A stretch of DNA of 64,000 nucleotides, taken from Duganella sp. SG902 (GTDB taxonomy: Bacteria > Pseudomonadota > Gammaproteobacteria > Burkholderiales > Burkholderiaceae_D). This document shows positions 17,084-26,186 of this stretch, piece by piece. The notes beneath the pieces are model-generated. The model was not told where the DNA came from. It did not search any database and worked only from the letters and a program-made list of their open reading frames with translations. Both the position numbers and the translations under genes were made by a program. Numbering within the stretch: position 1 is the first letter of the stretch; each line of letters starts with the position of its first letter. The stretch is taken from the NCBI RefSeq assembly GCF_013376005.1, contig NZ_JABMJK010000002.1, positions 1 to 64,000 of the forward strand, given 5' to 3'.

Positions 17084-18451
17084 TTAGCGCAGGCCCGGCA
17101 TCATGCCCTTCATCGAGCGCATCATCTTCATCATGCCGCCGCCCGAGAGCTTTTTCATCATGGTCTGCATCTGCTCGAACTGGTTCAGCATGCGGTTCAC
17201 CTCCTGCACCTGCACGCCGGCGCCGGCCGCGATGCGGCGCTTGCGGGTGGCCTTGATCAGCTCCGGCTTGGCGCGCTCGGCCGCGGTCATGGAGTCGATG
17301 ATGCCGACCATGCGCCGCACCTGCTTGTCGGCCTGGTCCATGTTGGCGTTGCCGGCCGCCTGCTGGAACTGCGCCGGCAGCTTGTCCACCAGGCTGGCCA
17401 TGCCGCCCATTTTCTTCATCTGGCCCAGCTGCGCCTTGAAGTCGTTCATGTCGAACTTGCCGCCCGATTTGACCTTGGCCGCCAGGTCGGCCGCCGCCTT
17501 GGCGTCGACGCCTTTACGGGCTTCCTCCACCAGCGCCAGGATGTCGCCCATGCCCAGCACGCGGTTGGCCATGCGGGCCGGGTCGAACGCCTCCAGGCCG
17601 TCGAGCTTTTCCGAGACGCCGGCGAACTTGATCGGCTTGCCGGTAATGTGACGCACCGACAGCGCCGCGCCGCCGCGCGAGTCGCCGTCCAGCTTGGTCA
17701 GCACGATGCCGGTCAGCGGCAGGGCGTCGTTGAAGGCCTTGGCGGTGTTGATGGCGTCCTGGCCCAGCATGGCGTCCACCACGAACAGGGTTTCCACCGG
17801 CTTGACCGCGCCGTGCACGGCGGCGATCTCGGTCATCATCGCTTCATCGATGCCGAGGCGGCCGGCGGTGTCGATGATCAGCACGTCGTGGTAGTGCTTC
17901 TTGGCCCAGTCCAGCGCGGCCAGCGCGATGTCGACCGGCTTGTCCTGCGCGGTGGAAGGGAAGAAATCGGCGCCGACCTGGGCGGTCACCGATTGCAGCT
18001 GGGCGATCGCGGCCGGACGATACACGTCGGCCGACACCGTCAGCACCTTCTTTTTCTTTTCTTCCTTGAGGTACTTGGCCAGCTTGCCGACGGTGGTGGT
18101 CTTGCCCACGCCCTGCAGGCCGGCCATCAGGATGATGGCGGGCGGCTGCTGGGCAAAGCTCAGCTGCGCGGCCTCGGGGCCGAGGTCGGCGCCCATGATG
18201 GCGGCCAGCTCGCGCTGCACCACGCCGACCAGCGCCTGGCCCGGCGACAGCGAGGAGATGACTTCCTCGCCCAGGGCTTTTTCTTTGACGCGGGCGATGA
18301 ATTCGCGCACGGCCGGCAGGGCGACGTCGGCCTCCAGCAGCGCCATGCGCACCTCGCGCAGCATCTCGGCGGTGTTGGCTTCGGTCAGGCGGGCCTCGCC
18401 GCGCATGGTCTTGACGACCTTGGCGAGGCGTTGAGTCAGATTATCTAGCAT
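17084..18451 (-). CDS. ffh: Ffh, signal recognition particle GTPase
   Basis: Ffh binds signal sequences and 4.5S RNA and targets nascent membrane proteins to FtsY. The 455-aa protein has the N domain, G1 GLQGVGKTTT near residue 108, DTAGR near 190, TKLDGDSRGG near 247, and a Met-rich M domain from about 300 ending in GMMPGLR. The frame and length are normal. In gammaproteobacteria ffh sits beside ypjD; here a CcsA/YpjD-like gene lies 5 kb away with six genes between. Confidence 0.97.
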   Translation of the reverse strand: MLDNLTQRLAKVVKTMRGEARLTEANTAEMLREVRMALLEADVALPAVREFIARVKEKALGEEVISSLSPGQALVGVVQRELAAIMGADLGPEAAQLSFAQQPPAIILMAGLQGVGKTTTVGKLAKYLKEEKKKKVLTVSADVYRPAAIAQLQSVTAQVGADFFPSTAQDKPVDIALAALDWAKKHYHDVLIIDTAGRLGIDEAMMTEIAAVHGAVKPVETLFVVDAMLGQDAINTAKAFNDALPLTGIVLTKLDGDSRGGAALSVRHITGKPIKFAGVSEKLDGLEAFDPARMANRVLGMGDILALVEEARKGVDAKAAADLAAKVKSGGKFDMNDFKAQLGQMKKMGGMASLVDKLPAQFQQAAGNANMDQADKQVRRMVGIIDSMTAAERAKPELIKATRKRRIAAGAGVQVQEVNRMLNQFEQMQTMMKKLSGGGMMKMMRSMKGMMPGLR

Positions 18452-18626
18452 GGTGATCGTTCAATGGGTGATGGCGCCGGCCCCAGGGCCGGACAATGGC
18501 CGCCATTTTACCGCATCGCCCAGGCCACGGCAGCTACGCCTTGTTATCAAAAATTATAATTTCCTATTGATAATATTGTGCGCGCGGCGCATTGTCTTGT
18601 TATCTATTTAATTGTCAGGAGCGTGC

Positions 18627-19700
18627 ATGGAGCAGTTACTGGAACAGGCTGACGTGGCGCCGGCGGTTGCCGCGTCGGCGCCACAGCGCATCAAATTCCA
18701 CGCCACCGGCGGCGAATACTTCCGCATCTGGATCGTCAACCTGCTGTTGACCATCGTCACGCTGGGCATCTACTCGGCCTGGGCCAAGGTGCGGCGCAAC
18801 CAGTATTTCTATGCCAGCACCGAACTGGCCGGCGCCAGTTTCGAATACCACGGCAGCCCGGTGGCCATCCTCAAGGGCCGCATCGTGGCCGGCCTGTTCG
18901 TCGGCGCCTACGCCCTGACCGTGCACAGCTCGCCTGGCCTGGCGCTGCTGGCGCTGCTGGTGCTGGCCGCGATCTCACCGTGGTTCATGTGGAAGAGCCT
19001 GCAGTTCCGCCTGCATAACACCAGCTATCGCGGCATCCGTTTCCGTTTCGCCGGCGACAAGCATGACGCCTACATCAACTACATGGTGCGCCCGTGGCTG
19101 AGCGGCGTGACCGCCGGCCTGGCCGTGCCGTTTGTGCACCAGCGCGCCAAGGCCTGGACCCACAACAACGCCCGCTACGGCAACGCGCGCTTTTCGTTCG
19201 ACGCCGAGGTCGGCGATTTTTATAAACTGTATGGCTGGTTTGTGCTGGTCGGCGGCGGCGGCTTCGCGCTGCTCACCTGGCTGATCATGTCCGGCGTGTC
19301 GCCGGCCGACGGCGCGGCGGGCGCGGCCGAGGCGCGCGCCATCGAGGCCGGATTCGTGATGATGGCTGGCTACGCCTGGTTCTTCCTGGTCTACCCGCTG
19401 TTCATGCAGATGCTGCAAAACCTGGTGTGGAACCACACCAGCCTCGAGGCGCACCGCTTCCGGTCCGACATGAAATGGGGCCGCATGGTGTTCATCACCG
19501 TGACCAATTACCTGGCCGTGATCTGCACGCTGGGCCTGTTCCTGCCGTTCGCCCGCGTGCGCACGCTGCGCTACCGGCTGGAATCGATCGCGCTGCTGCC
19601 GGAAGGCTCGCTCGACGACGTGCTGGCCGCGCCGCAGGACGCGGTCGGCGCCACCGGCGAGGGCGCGGCCGATTTCTTCGACTTCGACCTGTCGATATAA
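18627..19700 (+). CDS. DUF898 (YjgN-like) multi-span membrane protein
   Basis: A 357-aa inner-membrane protein with about six or more hydrophobic segments. The DUF898 pattern FHATGGEYFRIWIVNLLLTIVTLG and YSAWAKVRRNQYFY opens the protein; a second related unit follows from about residue 190. A CAGGAG ribosome-binding site precedes ATG 18627. The stop is 2 nt before the M48 protease ATG, so both are one transcript. YjgN-like proteins have no settled function; the pairing with a membrane protease suggests a shared envelope role. Confidence 0.85.
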   Translation: MEQLLEQADVAPAVAASAPQRIKFHATGGEYFRIWIVNLLLTIVTLGIYSAWAKVRRNQYFYASTELAGASFEYHGSPVAILKGRIVAGLFVGAYALTVHSSPGLALLALLVLAAISPWFMWKSLQFRLHNTSYRGIRFRFAGDKHDAYINYMVRPWLSGVTAGLAVPFVHQRAKAWTHNNARYGNARFSFDAEVGDFYKLYGWFVLVGGGGFALLTWLIMSGVSPADGAAGAAEARAIEAGFVMMAGYAWFFLVYPLFMQMLQNLVWNHTSLEAHRFRSDMKWGRMVFITVTNYLAVICTLGLFLPFARVRTLRYRLESIALLPEGSLDDVLAAPQDAVGATGEGAADFFDFDLSI

Positions 19701-19702
19701 AT

Positions 19703-20710
19703 ATGAGCGTGGTCGCCGCCCGCTATTTCGATGGCCGCAGCTCGCGCCTGCACCGCGTCACGCTGACGGTGGAGGATGGCCACGCGGTGTTGCGCGGCGA
19801 CGCCGAGCGGCGCGAACCGCTGCACGCGCTGCATGTGTCCGAGCGCAGCCGCCACGCCGCCCGCAAGGTCAGCTTCGCCGACGGCGCTTATCTGGAGGTG
19901 GACGACGGCGCGGCCTTCGCCGCTCTGCTGCGGCAGACCGGCCACCGCGACGGCCTGGTGGTGCGGCTGCAGCACAGCTGGCGCGCGGTGCTGGCGGCGG
20001 CCGCCGCCACGGTGGCGACGCTGTGGCTGGGCTATCTTTATTTGCTGCCGGCGCTGGCGGCCGGCATCGCCGCCGCGCTGCCGCCGCAGGTGGAGCGGCA
20101 GCTGGGCGCCGGCGTGCTCAAGCTGCTGGACGACCGTGTGCTGGCGCCATCCACCCTGAGCGCGCAACGGCAAGCCGCGCTGCGCGAGCGTTTCCGCCGG
20201 TTGCAACCGCCGCTTGGCGCGGCGCCGGACTGGCGCTTGCAGTTTCGTAGCAGCCGGGTCGGCCCCAATGCCTTCGCGCTGCCGTCCGGCGACATTGTGA
20301 TGACCGACCAGCTGGTCAAGCTGCTGGACAGCGACGCCGCCGTGATGGCGGTGCTGGCGCACGAGCTGGGCCATCTGCATCAGCACCACGGTATGCGCCG
20401 CATGATACAGGGTTCCATCGTCACCGCCGTCTCCGGGCTGGTGTTTGGCGATATGTCGGCCCTGATGGCGACCGCGCCGGCCCTGCTGCTGGACATGAAA
20501 TACTCGCGCGACGCCGAACGCGAGGCCGACGACTACGCGGTCGCCATGATGCTGCACAACGGCCTCGGCGTGCAGCCGCTGGTCGAGGTGTTCGCCCGCT
20601 TCCAGCAACTGGAACGGGAAGAGGGCGGCGACATGGGCTACCTGTCGAGCCATCCGCCCAGCGCCGAACGCCTCGAACGCATCCGCGCGGCCGGGGTAAG
20701 AATGCGCTGA
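19703..20710 (+). CDS. M48-family membrane metalloprotease
   Basis: A 335-aa protein with a zinc-protease domain: HELGH at residues 220-224, and EREADDYA near 272 supplying the third ligand. A membrane helix lies at about 90-115 (ATVATLWLGYLYLLPALAAG), with a separate N-terminal DUF-like module before it. The gene belongs with peptidase M48 (HtpX/BepA/LoiP-like). It is coupled to the DUF898 gene by a 2-nt gap. Its substrate is unknown; envelope protein quality control is the family's usual area. Confidence 0.88.
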   Translation: MSVVAARYFDGRSSRLHRVTLTVEDGHAVLRGDAERREPLHALHVSERSRHAARKVSFADGAYLEVDDGAAFAALLRQTGHRDGLVVRLQHSWRAVLAAAAATVATLWLGYLYLLPALAAGIAAALPPQVERQLGAGVLKLLDDRVLAPSTLSAQRQAALRERFRRLQPPLGAAPDWRLQFRSSRVGPNAFALPSGDIVMTDQLVKLLDSDAAVMAVLAHELGHLHQHHGMRRMIQGSIVTAVSGLVFGDMSALMATAPALLLDMKYSRDAEREADDYAVAMMLHNGLGVQPLVEVFARFQQLEREEGGDMGYLSSHPPSAERLERIRAAGVRMR

Positions 20711-20768
20711 TAGGCAAGACCAGCCGGGCTTGGTATGATTTCTCCAAACAACACCTTTGGAGAGACGG

Positions 20769-21743
20769 ATGAAACTGAAAGCGCTATGCACCGCCGTAGT
20801 CATGACCACCATGCTGGGCGCCAGCCACGCCCAGGCGCAGGAGGTGGTTCGCCTGGGCAACCTGAAGTTCGCCCACTACGGCGCCGTCTCCTATATAAAA
20901 GAGATCGCCCCCAAGTGCGGCATCAAGGTCGAGGAGCGGGTGTTCGCCAAGGGCCTGGACGTGATGCAGGCCATCATCGCCGGCGAGCTCGATGTCGGCA
21001 CCACCGCCTCCGAGGCCGCCATCTCGGGCCGCGCCGGCGGCGCGCCGATCTACGTGGTGGCCGGCTTCGCCAAGGGCGGCGCGCAGCTGGTCAGCCGCGC
21101 CGACCTGAAACTGAAAACCGTCAAGGACCTGAAGGGCAAGAAGGTCGGCGTCACCCGCGGCGGCATCCAGGAGGTGCTGCTGCTGGCCGAGCTGCAGCAG
21201 GCCGGGCTGACCGTCTCCGACCAGCCGGGCAAGGATGTGCAACTGGTGTTCCTGGCCTACGCCGACCTGAATCAGGCGCTGCTGGGCAAGCAGATCGACG
21301 CCATGATGCAGTCCGAGCCGCAATCCTCGCAGGCCATCAACAAGGGCTTCGGCAGCGAGATGATCAAGCCCTACGACACCCCGATCGGCGAGCCGGTGCG
21401 CACCATGGTGATGACCGAGAAGTTCTACAAGGAGAAGCGCCCGCTGGCCGAGAAGTTCATGAACTGCTTCGTGCAGGCCACCAAGACCTTCATCGACAAC
21501 AAGGCCATCGCCGAGAAGTATGTGCGCGAGGTGGTGTTCAAGGGCCAGATCACCAAGGACGACTTTGACGACGCCATCGGCAATTCGCCGTACAGCTACG
21601 ACATCACGCCCGAGCACATCCAGATCACCACCGACGTCATGGTCAAGACCGGGGTCGGCCGCATGAGCAAGCCGCCGGTGGCCAAGGACTGGGTCAAGAC
21701 CGACCTGCTGGAGGCCGCCAAGAAAAACCTGGGCGTCAAATAA
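20769..21743 (+). CDS. ABC transporter substrate-binding protein (SsuA/TauA/NMT1 type)
   Basis: A 324-aa periplasmic protein with a signal peptide (residues 1-24, ending HAQA) and the fold of nitrate/sulfonate/taurine binding proteins: VVRLGNLKFAHYG, ELDVGTTASEAAISG, KGKKVGVTRGG. The ligand cannot be read from sequence. ATG 20769 follows GGAGAG closely and yields a clean signal peptide. The TAA shares a base with the permease ATG, making a three-gene import operon. Candidates are a sulfonate, a pyrimidine precursor or another small anion. Confidence 0.87.
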   Translation: MKLKALCTAVVMTTMLGASHAQAQEVVRLGNLKFAHYGAVSYIKEIAPKCGIKVEERVFAKGLDVMQAIIAGELDVGTTASEAAISGRAGGAPIYVVAGFAKGGAQLVSRADLKLKTVKDLKGKKVGVTRGGIQEVLLLAELQQAGLTVSDQPGKDVQLVFLAYADLNQALLGKQIDAMMQSEPQSSQAINKGFGSEMIKPYDTPIGEPVRTMVMTEKFYKEKRPLAEKFMNCFVQATKTFIDNKAIAEKYVREVVFKGQITKDDFDDAIGNSPYSYDITPEHIQITTDVMVKTGVGRMSKPPVAKDWVKTDLLEAAKKNLGVK

Positions 21744-22567
21744 TGGCGGCGACTTCCTCCTGGCGCCAGATCGGCGTCGGCCTGGTGCTGCCGGCCGTGG
21801 TGGTGGCGCTGTGGCAGACGGTGGCCACGCTGGGCTGGGTCAATCCGCAGGTGCTGCCGTCGCCGCTGGCGGTGGCGGAGAAGTGGGTGGCCTACCTGCT
21901 GCCGCTGCAGCCCTATGATCCGGCCGCCGGCAGCTGGCTGCACTGGGCCGTCTCCGGCGAGCTGATCACCGACTCGCTCAGCAGCTTGTACCGCGTGGTG
22001 GTCGGCTTCCTGATCGGCGGCGGGCTGGCCCTGCCGCTCGGTCTGGCCATGGGCATGAGCAAGCACGTGTACGACTGGTTCAACGTGCTGGTGCAGATGG
22101 TGCGGCCGATTCCGCCGATCGCCTACATTCCGCTGTCGATGCTGTGGTTCGGGCTGGGCAATCCGCCGGCCGTGTTCCTGATCGCGCTGGGCGCCTTCTT
22201 CCCGGTGCTGATGAACACCATCGCCGGCGTGCGCCAGGTGGACGGCATCTATATCCGCGCCGCCCGCAACCTGGGCGCCTCCGGCTTCACCATGTTCACC
22301 CGCGTGATCCTGCCGGCGGCCGTGCCCTACATCCTGTCCGGCGTGCGGATCGGCATCGGCACCGCCTTCATCGTGGTGATCGTGGCCGAGATGGTGGCGG
22401 TGAACAACGGCCTCGGCTTCCGCATCCTGGAGGCGCGCGAGTACTTCTGGTCCGACAAGATCATCGCCGGCATGATCACCATCGGCCTGATCGGCCTGGC
22501 CATCGACGTCGGCATGAACAAGCTGAATAACTATCTGCTGCGCTGGCACCGCGGCCTGGAAAACTGA
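21743..22567 (+). CDS. ABC transporter permease (SsuC/TauC type)
   Basis: A 274-aa inner-membrane protein with about six helices and the BPD_transp_1 coupling loop, EAA-like motif near YIRAARNLGASGFTMFTRVILPAAVPYILSG (about residues 170-200). It would form the channel for the ligand captured by the upstream binding protein. It starts inside the stop codon of that gene and its own stop overlaps the ATPase ATG (position 22567), so stoichiometric co-translation is likely. Confidence 0.92.
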   Translation: MAATSSWRQIGVGLVLPAVVVALWQTVATLGWVNPQVLPSPLAVAEKWVAYLLPLQPYDPAAGSWLHWAVSGELITDSLSSLYRVVVGFLIGGGLALPLGLAMGMSKHVYDWFNVLVQMVRPIPPIAYIPLSMLWFGLGNPPAVFLIALGAFFPVLMNTIAGVRQVDGIYIRAARNLGASGFTMFTRVILPAAVPYILSGVRIGIGTAFIVVIVAEMVAVNNGLGFRILEAREYFWSDKIIAGMITIGLIGLAIDVGMNKLNNYLLRWHRGLEN

Positions 22568-23358
22568 TGACACATATATTAGTCTCGCAAGTGAACAAGG
22601 TGTTCCAGACCGCCGAACGGGAGGTGGTGGCGCTCAAGGACATCAACCTGGAGATCCCGCAGGGCCAGTTCGTGTGCCTGCTCGGCCCGTCCGGCTGCGG
22701 CAAGTCGACCCTGCTGAACGCGGTGGCCGGCTTCGCGCCGCCGTCGTCCGGCAGCATCACGGTGGAGGGGCGGGCGGTGACCACGCCCGGCCCGGAGCGC
22801 GGCATGGTGTTCCAGGAGTACGCGCTGTTCCCGTGGATGACGGTGGAGGACAACGTCGCCTTCGGCCTGCAGATCAAGGGCCAGCCCAGGGCGCGGATCC
22901 AGGCCACGGTGGACAAGCTGCTCAACATGCTGTCGCTGCAGGACTTCCGCAGCCGCTATCCGAAGGACCTGTCGGGCGGCATGCGCCAGCGGGTGGCGAT
23001 CGCGCGCGTGCTGGCGCTGGATTCGCCCATCATGCTGATGGACGAGCCGTTCGGCGCGCTGGACGCGCTGACCCGGCGCAATCTGCAGGACGAGCTGCTG
23101 CGCATCTGGTCCGAGCTGAAAAAGACCATCATCTTCGTCACCCACTCGATCGAGGAGGCGATCTACCTGGCCGACCGCATCGTGGTGATGACCTACCGGC
23201 CCGGCACCGTCAAGCGCGACATGCTGGTCGAGCTGCCGCGCCTGCGCGACCCGGCCGCCGCCGAGTTCAACGCCCTCAAGCGCGAGCTGGGGCAGCTGGT
23301 GATGGAGGAGCAGCAGCGCCATCACCATGACGAACTGCGCATGGCAGCCGTGGATTGA
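22567..23358 (+). CDS. ABC transporter ATP-binding protein (SsuB/TauB type)
   Basis: A 263-aa ATPase. Walker A is GPSGCGKST near residue 40, the Q-loop is QEYALFPWM, the signature is LSGGMRQRVAIARVLALD near 136, Walker B is MLMDEPFGALD, and the switch His is in FVTHSIEEA. These are all family-typical for nitrate/sulfonate importers. It completes the operon begun at 20769. The next gene starts 21 nt later and encodes an unrelated cytochrome-assembly-like protein, which may be on the same transcript. Confidence 0.95.
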   Translation: MTHILVSQVNKVFQTAEREVVALKDINLEIPQGQFVCLLGPSGCGKSTLLNAVAGFAPPSSGSITVEGRAVTTPGPERGMVFQEYALFPWMTVEDNVAFGLQIKGQPRARIQATVDKLLNMLSLQDFRSRYPKDLSGGMRQRVAIARVLALDSPIMLMDEPFGALDALTRRNLQDELLRIWSELKKTIIFVTHSIEEAIYLADRIVVMTYRPGTVKRDMLVELPRLRDPAAAEFNALKRELGQLVMEEQQRHHHDELRMAAVD

Positions 23359-23379
23359 GCGATGGTGTAAACTGCCGGG

Positions 23380-24183
23380 ATGCAGATCTATTCTTTCATC
23401 GCAGCCATCGCGCTGTACATCGTGTGCGCCGCCTTGCCATCGCGCCGCGGCGGCCTGATTTCGGCCGTCACGCTGGCGGCCTGGCTGCTGCACGGCGCCG
23501 GCCTGTGGTCGGAAATCGCCGGCGGCGGCGAACTGCGCTTCGGCTTCGCCGCCATGCTGTCGTCGGCGCTGTGGGTGTCGGTGGCGGCCTACTGGATAGA
23601 GAACCAGAACTTCAGCCTGGACGGCCTGCGCCGCCTGGTCATGCCCAGCGCCGCCGTGGCCGCCGCGCTGCAGCTCATTTTCCCCGGCAACCTGGTGCCG
23701 ATGGAGGGCAAGTCGCCGCTGTTCGGCTGGCATATCGCCATCGCCACCATGGCCTATTCGACGCTGACCATCGCCGCCTTCCACGCCGTGCTGATGGCGC
23801 TGCAGGAGTCGCGCCTGCACGCGCGCAGCGACAAGAAGTCCTTCCTGTCCGGCGCGCTGGACCAGCTGCCGGCGCTGCTGACCATGGAGAAGCTGTTGTT
23901 CCGCATGATAGGCTTCGGCTTCGCCCTGCTCAGCCTGACCGTGTTGTCGGGCATCGTGTTCTCGGAACAGCTGTTCGGCCAGGCGCTGAAATGGGATCAC
24001 AAATCCGTATTCACCCTGCTGTCGTGGGTGCTGTTCGCCGCGCTGCTGGCCGGGCGCCGCTTCCGCGGCTGGCGCGGCAAGACGGCGCTGAGCTTCACGC
24101 TGGCCGGTTTCGCGACTTTGCTGCTGGCCTACGTCGGCAGCCGTTTTGTATTTGAAGTGGTTTTGCATAAGGGTTGGGCATGA
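23380..24183 (+). CDS. CcsA/YpjD-like inner-membrane protein (cytochrome c assembly family)
   Basis: A 267-aa protein with eight hydrophobic segments and the CcsA/CcmC-type haem-handling region: GWHIAIATMAYSTLTIAAFHAVLM (His near 120 and 135) and a later KWDHKSVFTLLSW. This architecture matches YpjD, usually found beside ffh. It may help with haem or cytochrome maturation, but YpjD itself has no proven role known to me. Its TGA overlaps the ATG of the PP0621-like gene. Confidence 0.85.
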   Translation: MQIYSFIAAIALYIVCAALPSRRGGLISAVTLAAWLLHGAGLWSEIAGGGELRFGFAAMLSSALWVSVAAYWIENQNFSLDGLRRLVMPSAAVAAALQLIFPGNLVPMEGKSPLFGWHIAIATMAYSTLTIAAFHAVLMALQESRLHARSDKKSFLSGALDQLPALLTMEKLLFRMIGFGFALLSLTVLSGIVFSEQLFGQALKWDHKSVFTLLSWVLFAALLAGRRFRGWRGKTALSFTLAGFATLLLAYVGSRFVFEVVLHKGWA

Positions 24184-24476
24184 TTACCAAGATTGTGATG
24201 TGGTTGGCGCTGATAATGCTGGTGATCTTCGCGATCCGCTCCAAGATCCGCGAGGCGCAGAAGCGCCATCAGCAGCAGTTCCGCCAGCCGCCGCAGCCGG
24301 CGCCGGCGCAGCCGCAGCAGACGTATAAGGCGCGCGCCGCCGCCCAGGCGGCCAACGACGCCGAGGTGATGCTGCAATGCGCGCACTGCGGCGTCTTCTA
24401 TCCCGCCTCGGAGACGGTGCGGGCCAACGGCCGTGACTATTGCAGCGCGGCCCATGCCGCCCTGCCGTCCGCATAA
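24180..24476 (+). CDS. PP0621-family small protein with N-terminal membrane helix and Cys motif
   Basis: A 98-aa protein: one N-terminal membrane segment (residues 5-20), a Gln/Pro-rich linker, and a C-terminal region with MLQCAHCGVFYP and a further Cys in DYCSAAH. The CxxC...C...H arrangement looks like a small zinc ribbon. It matches the family named after PP_0621, which typically precedes pilS in betaproteobacteria. Function is unknown. ATG overlaps the previous gene by 4 nt. Confidence 0.85.
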   Translation: MITKIVMWLALIMLVIFAIRSKIREAQKRHQQQFRQPPQPAPAQPQQTYKARAAAQAANDAEVMLQCAHCGVFYPASETVRANGRDYCSAAHAALPSA

Positions 24477-24488
24477 CCGCCAGCGACC

Positions 24489-26186
24489 GTGATCGCGCGC
24501 CTGCAAGCCCTGTCGGCCGAAGCGCGCGCCACCTTCTGGCGTTCGCTGCAGACGCTCAACGCCACCCGCGTGGTGATCGCGCTGGTGCTGCTGGTTTACC
24601 TGAGTTTCGACAATCGCGGCCTGCGCGCCTCCGGCCAGTACCTCTACCTGCAAATCTGCCTGCTGTATCTGGGGCTGGCGATCGGTTTCGCGCTGTCGGC
24701 GGTGTACGTGCAGCGCCGCTTCGTGCTGCAGCTGCTGTCGCAGATCGCCTGCGACCTGGCCATCATCTCGCTGCTGTACCTGGCCGGCGGCGGCATGCGC
24801 AGCGGGCTGGCCATCCTCTACCTGTTCCCGCTGGCCGGGCTGGCCATCCTGGCGCCGCTGGTGGTGTCGCTGTTCTGCGCCTCGCTGGTGTCCTTGTTCC
24901 TGCTGGGCGACACCACCTGGCAGATCTTCCTGACCGACAGCGACCGCGATGTGATGCAGGCCGGCCTGTACGGCGCCGCCTTCCTGGCCGCCGTGCTGGT
25001 GGTGAACCGCATGGCCGCCAAGTTGATCGGGCAGGAGGAGCTGGCCATCCAGCGCGGCGTGGAAATCAATGTGCAGCAGGCCGTGAACCGGCTGGTGATG
25101 GCCAATATCGGCGACGGCATCCTGGTGGTCGATCCGGACGGCCAGGTCTTCGCCGGCAACCCGGCGGCGCGGCAGATGCTGGGGCTGGTGGGGCCCGAAC
25201 TGAAGTTCAAGCTGTCGGCGGCGGTGGCGCTGGCGCCGCTGGCGCAGGCCTACCACGAGTGGCGCGAGGACACCGCGCGCGCCACCGCCTTCATCACCAT
25301 CAAGCCGTTCAACGACGCCGCGCTGGAAGGCATGACCGCCGCCTGGGGCGCGCGCCGCGACCTGGCCGCGCATTTGAAGGTGCGCTTCGCCGCCGCCGAC
25401 ATGCAGGGGCTGGGGCTGGGCCAGGGCGCCGAGCGCAGCGTGATCTTCCTGCAGGACGTGACCGGCATCGAGAACCAGGCGCAGCAACTCAAGCTGGCGT
25501 CCATGGGGCGGCTCACCGCCAGCATCGCGCACGAGGTGCGCAATCCGCTGTCGGCGATCGGCCACGCCACCTCGCTGCTGGCGGAGGACTTGCACGACCC
25601 GGTGCATCAGCGCCTGCTGAGGATCGTCGGCGACAACGTCACCCGCGTGAACCGCATGGTGGAGGACATCCTGCAGCTGTCGCGCAAGGCGCACGCGCAC
25701 CACGAGCCGCTGGCGCTGGACCTGTTCCTGGCCGAGCTGCGGGCGGAATTCATCGAGACCCACAACCTGGCGCCGGAGATCGTCGGGCTGGCGGTGGCGT
25801 CGGGCACCACGGTGCATTTCGACGCGCTGCACCTGCGCGAGGTGGTCCTCAACCTGCTGAACAACGCGGTGCGCTACGCCAGCGGCGGGGCGGACTCGAT
25901 CCGGCTGGACGTGGTGCGCGACAAGGCGCGGCGGCTGGAGCTGCACGTGCAGGATGATGGTCCCGGCATTTCGCCGGAGGTGCGCGCCCACCTGTTCGAA
26001 CCGTTTTACACCACCTCCAGCAAGGGCACCGGGCTGGGGCTGTATCTGGCACGCGAATTGTGTTTGAATAACGAGGCGCGCCTGGACTATGAATACCGTT
26101 TTGACAACAAGGACAGCGCCGACGGCAGCCCCGCCCTGAGCGGGCGCTTTGTGATCACCTTCGCCCAGCAAGGAAAGGCCGCTTGA
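24489..26186 (+). CDS. pilS: PilS-type sensor histidine kinase
   Basis: A 565-aa membrane kinase. About six helices fill residues 30-180; a PAS-like module follows (VNRLVMANIGDGILVVDPDG); then HisKA with ASIAHEVRNPL near 347; and HATPase with NLLNNAVRYA near 454 and GTGLGLYLAREL. PilS phosphorylates PilR to activate sigma-54-dependent pilin transcription, and the regulator gene follows with a 1-nt overlap. The GTG at 24489 lacks a clear ribosome-binding site, so the exact start is moderately certain. Confidence 0.88.
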   Translation: MIARLQALSAEARATFWRSLQTLNATRVVIALVLLVYLSFDNRGLRASGQYLYLQICLLYLGLAIGFALSAVYVQRRFVLQLLSQIACDLAIISLLYLAGGGMRSGLAILYLFPLAGLAILAPLVVSLFCASLVSLFLLGDTTWQIFLTDSDRDVMQAGLYGAAFLAAVLVVNRMAAKLIGQEELAIQRGVEINVQQAVNRLVMANIGDGILVVDPDGQVFAGNPAARQMLGLVGPELKFKLSAAVALAPLAQAYHEWREDTARATAFITIKPFNDAALEGMTAAWGARRDLAAHLKVRFAAADMQGLGLGQGAERSVIFLQDVTGIENQAQQLKLASMGRLTASIAHEVRNPLSAIGHATSLLAEDLHDPVHQRLLRIVGDNVTRVNRMVEDILQLSRKAHAHHEPLALDLFLAELRAEFIETHNLAPEIVGLAVASGTTVHFDALHLREVVLNLLNNAVRYASGGADSIRLDVVRDKARRLELHVQDDGPGISPEVRAHLFEPFYTTSSKGTGLGLYLARELCLNNEARLDYEYRFDNKDSADGSPALSGRFVITFAQQGKAA

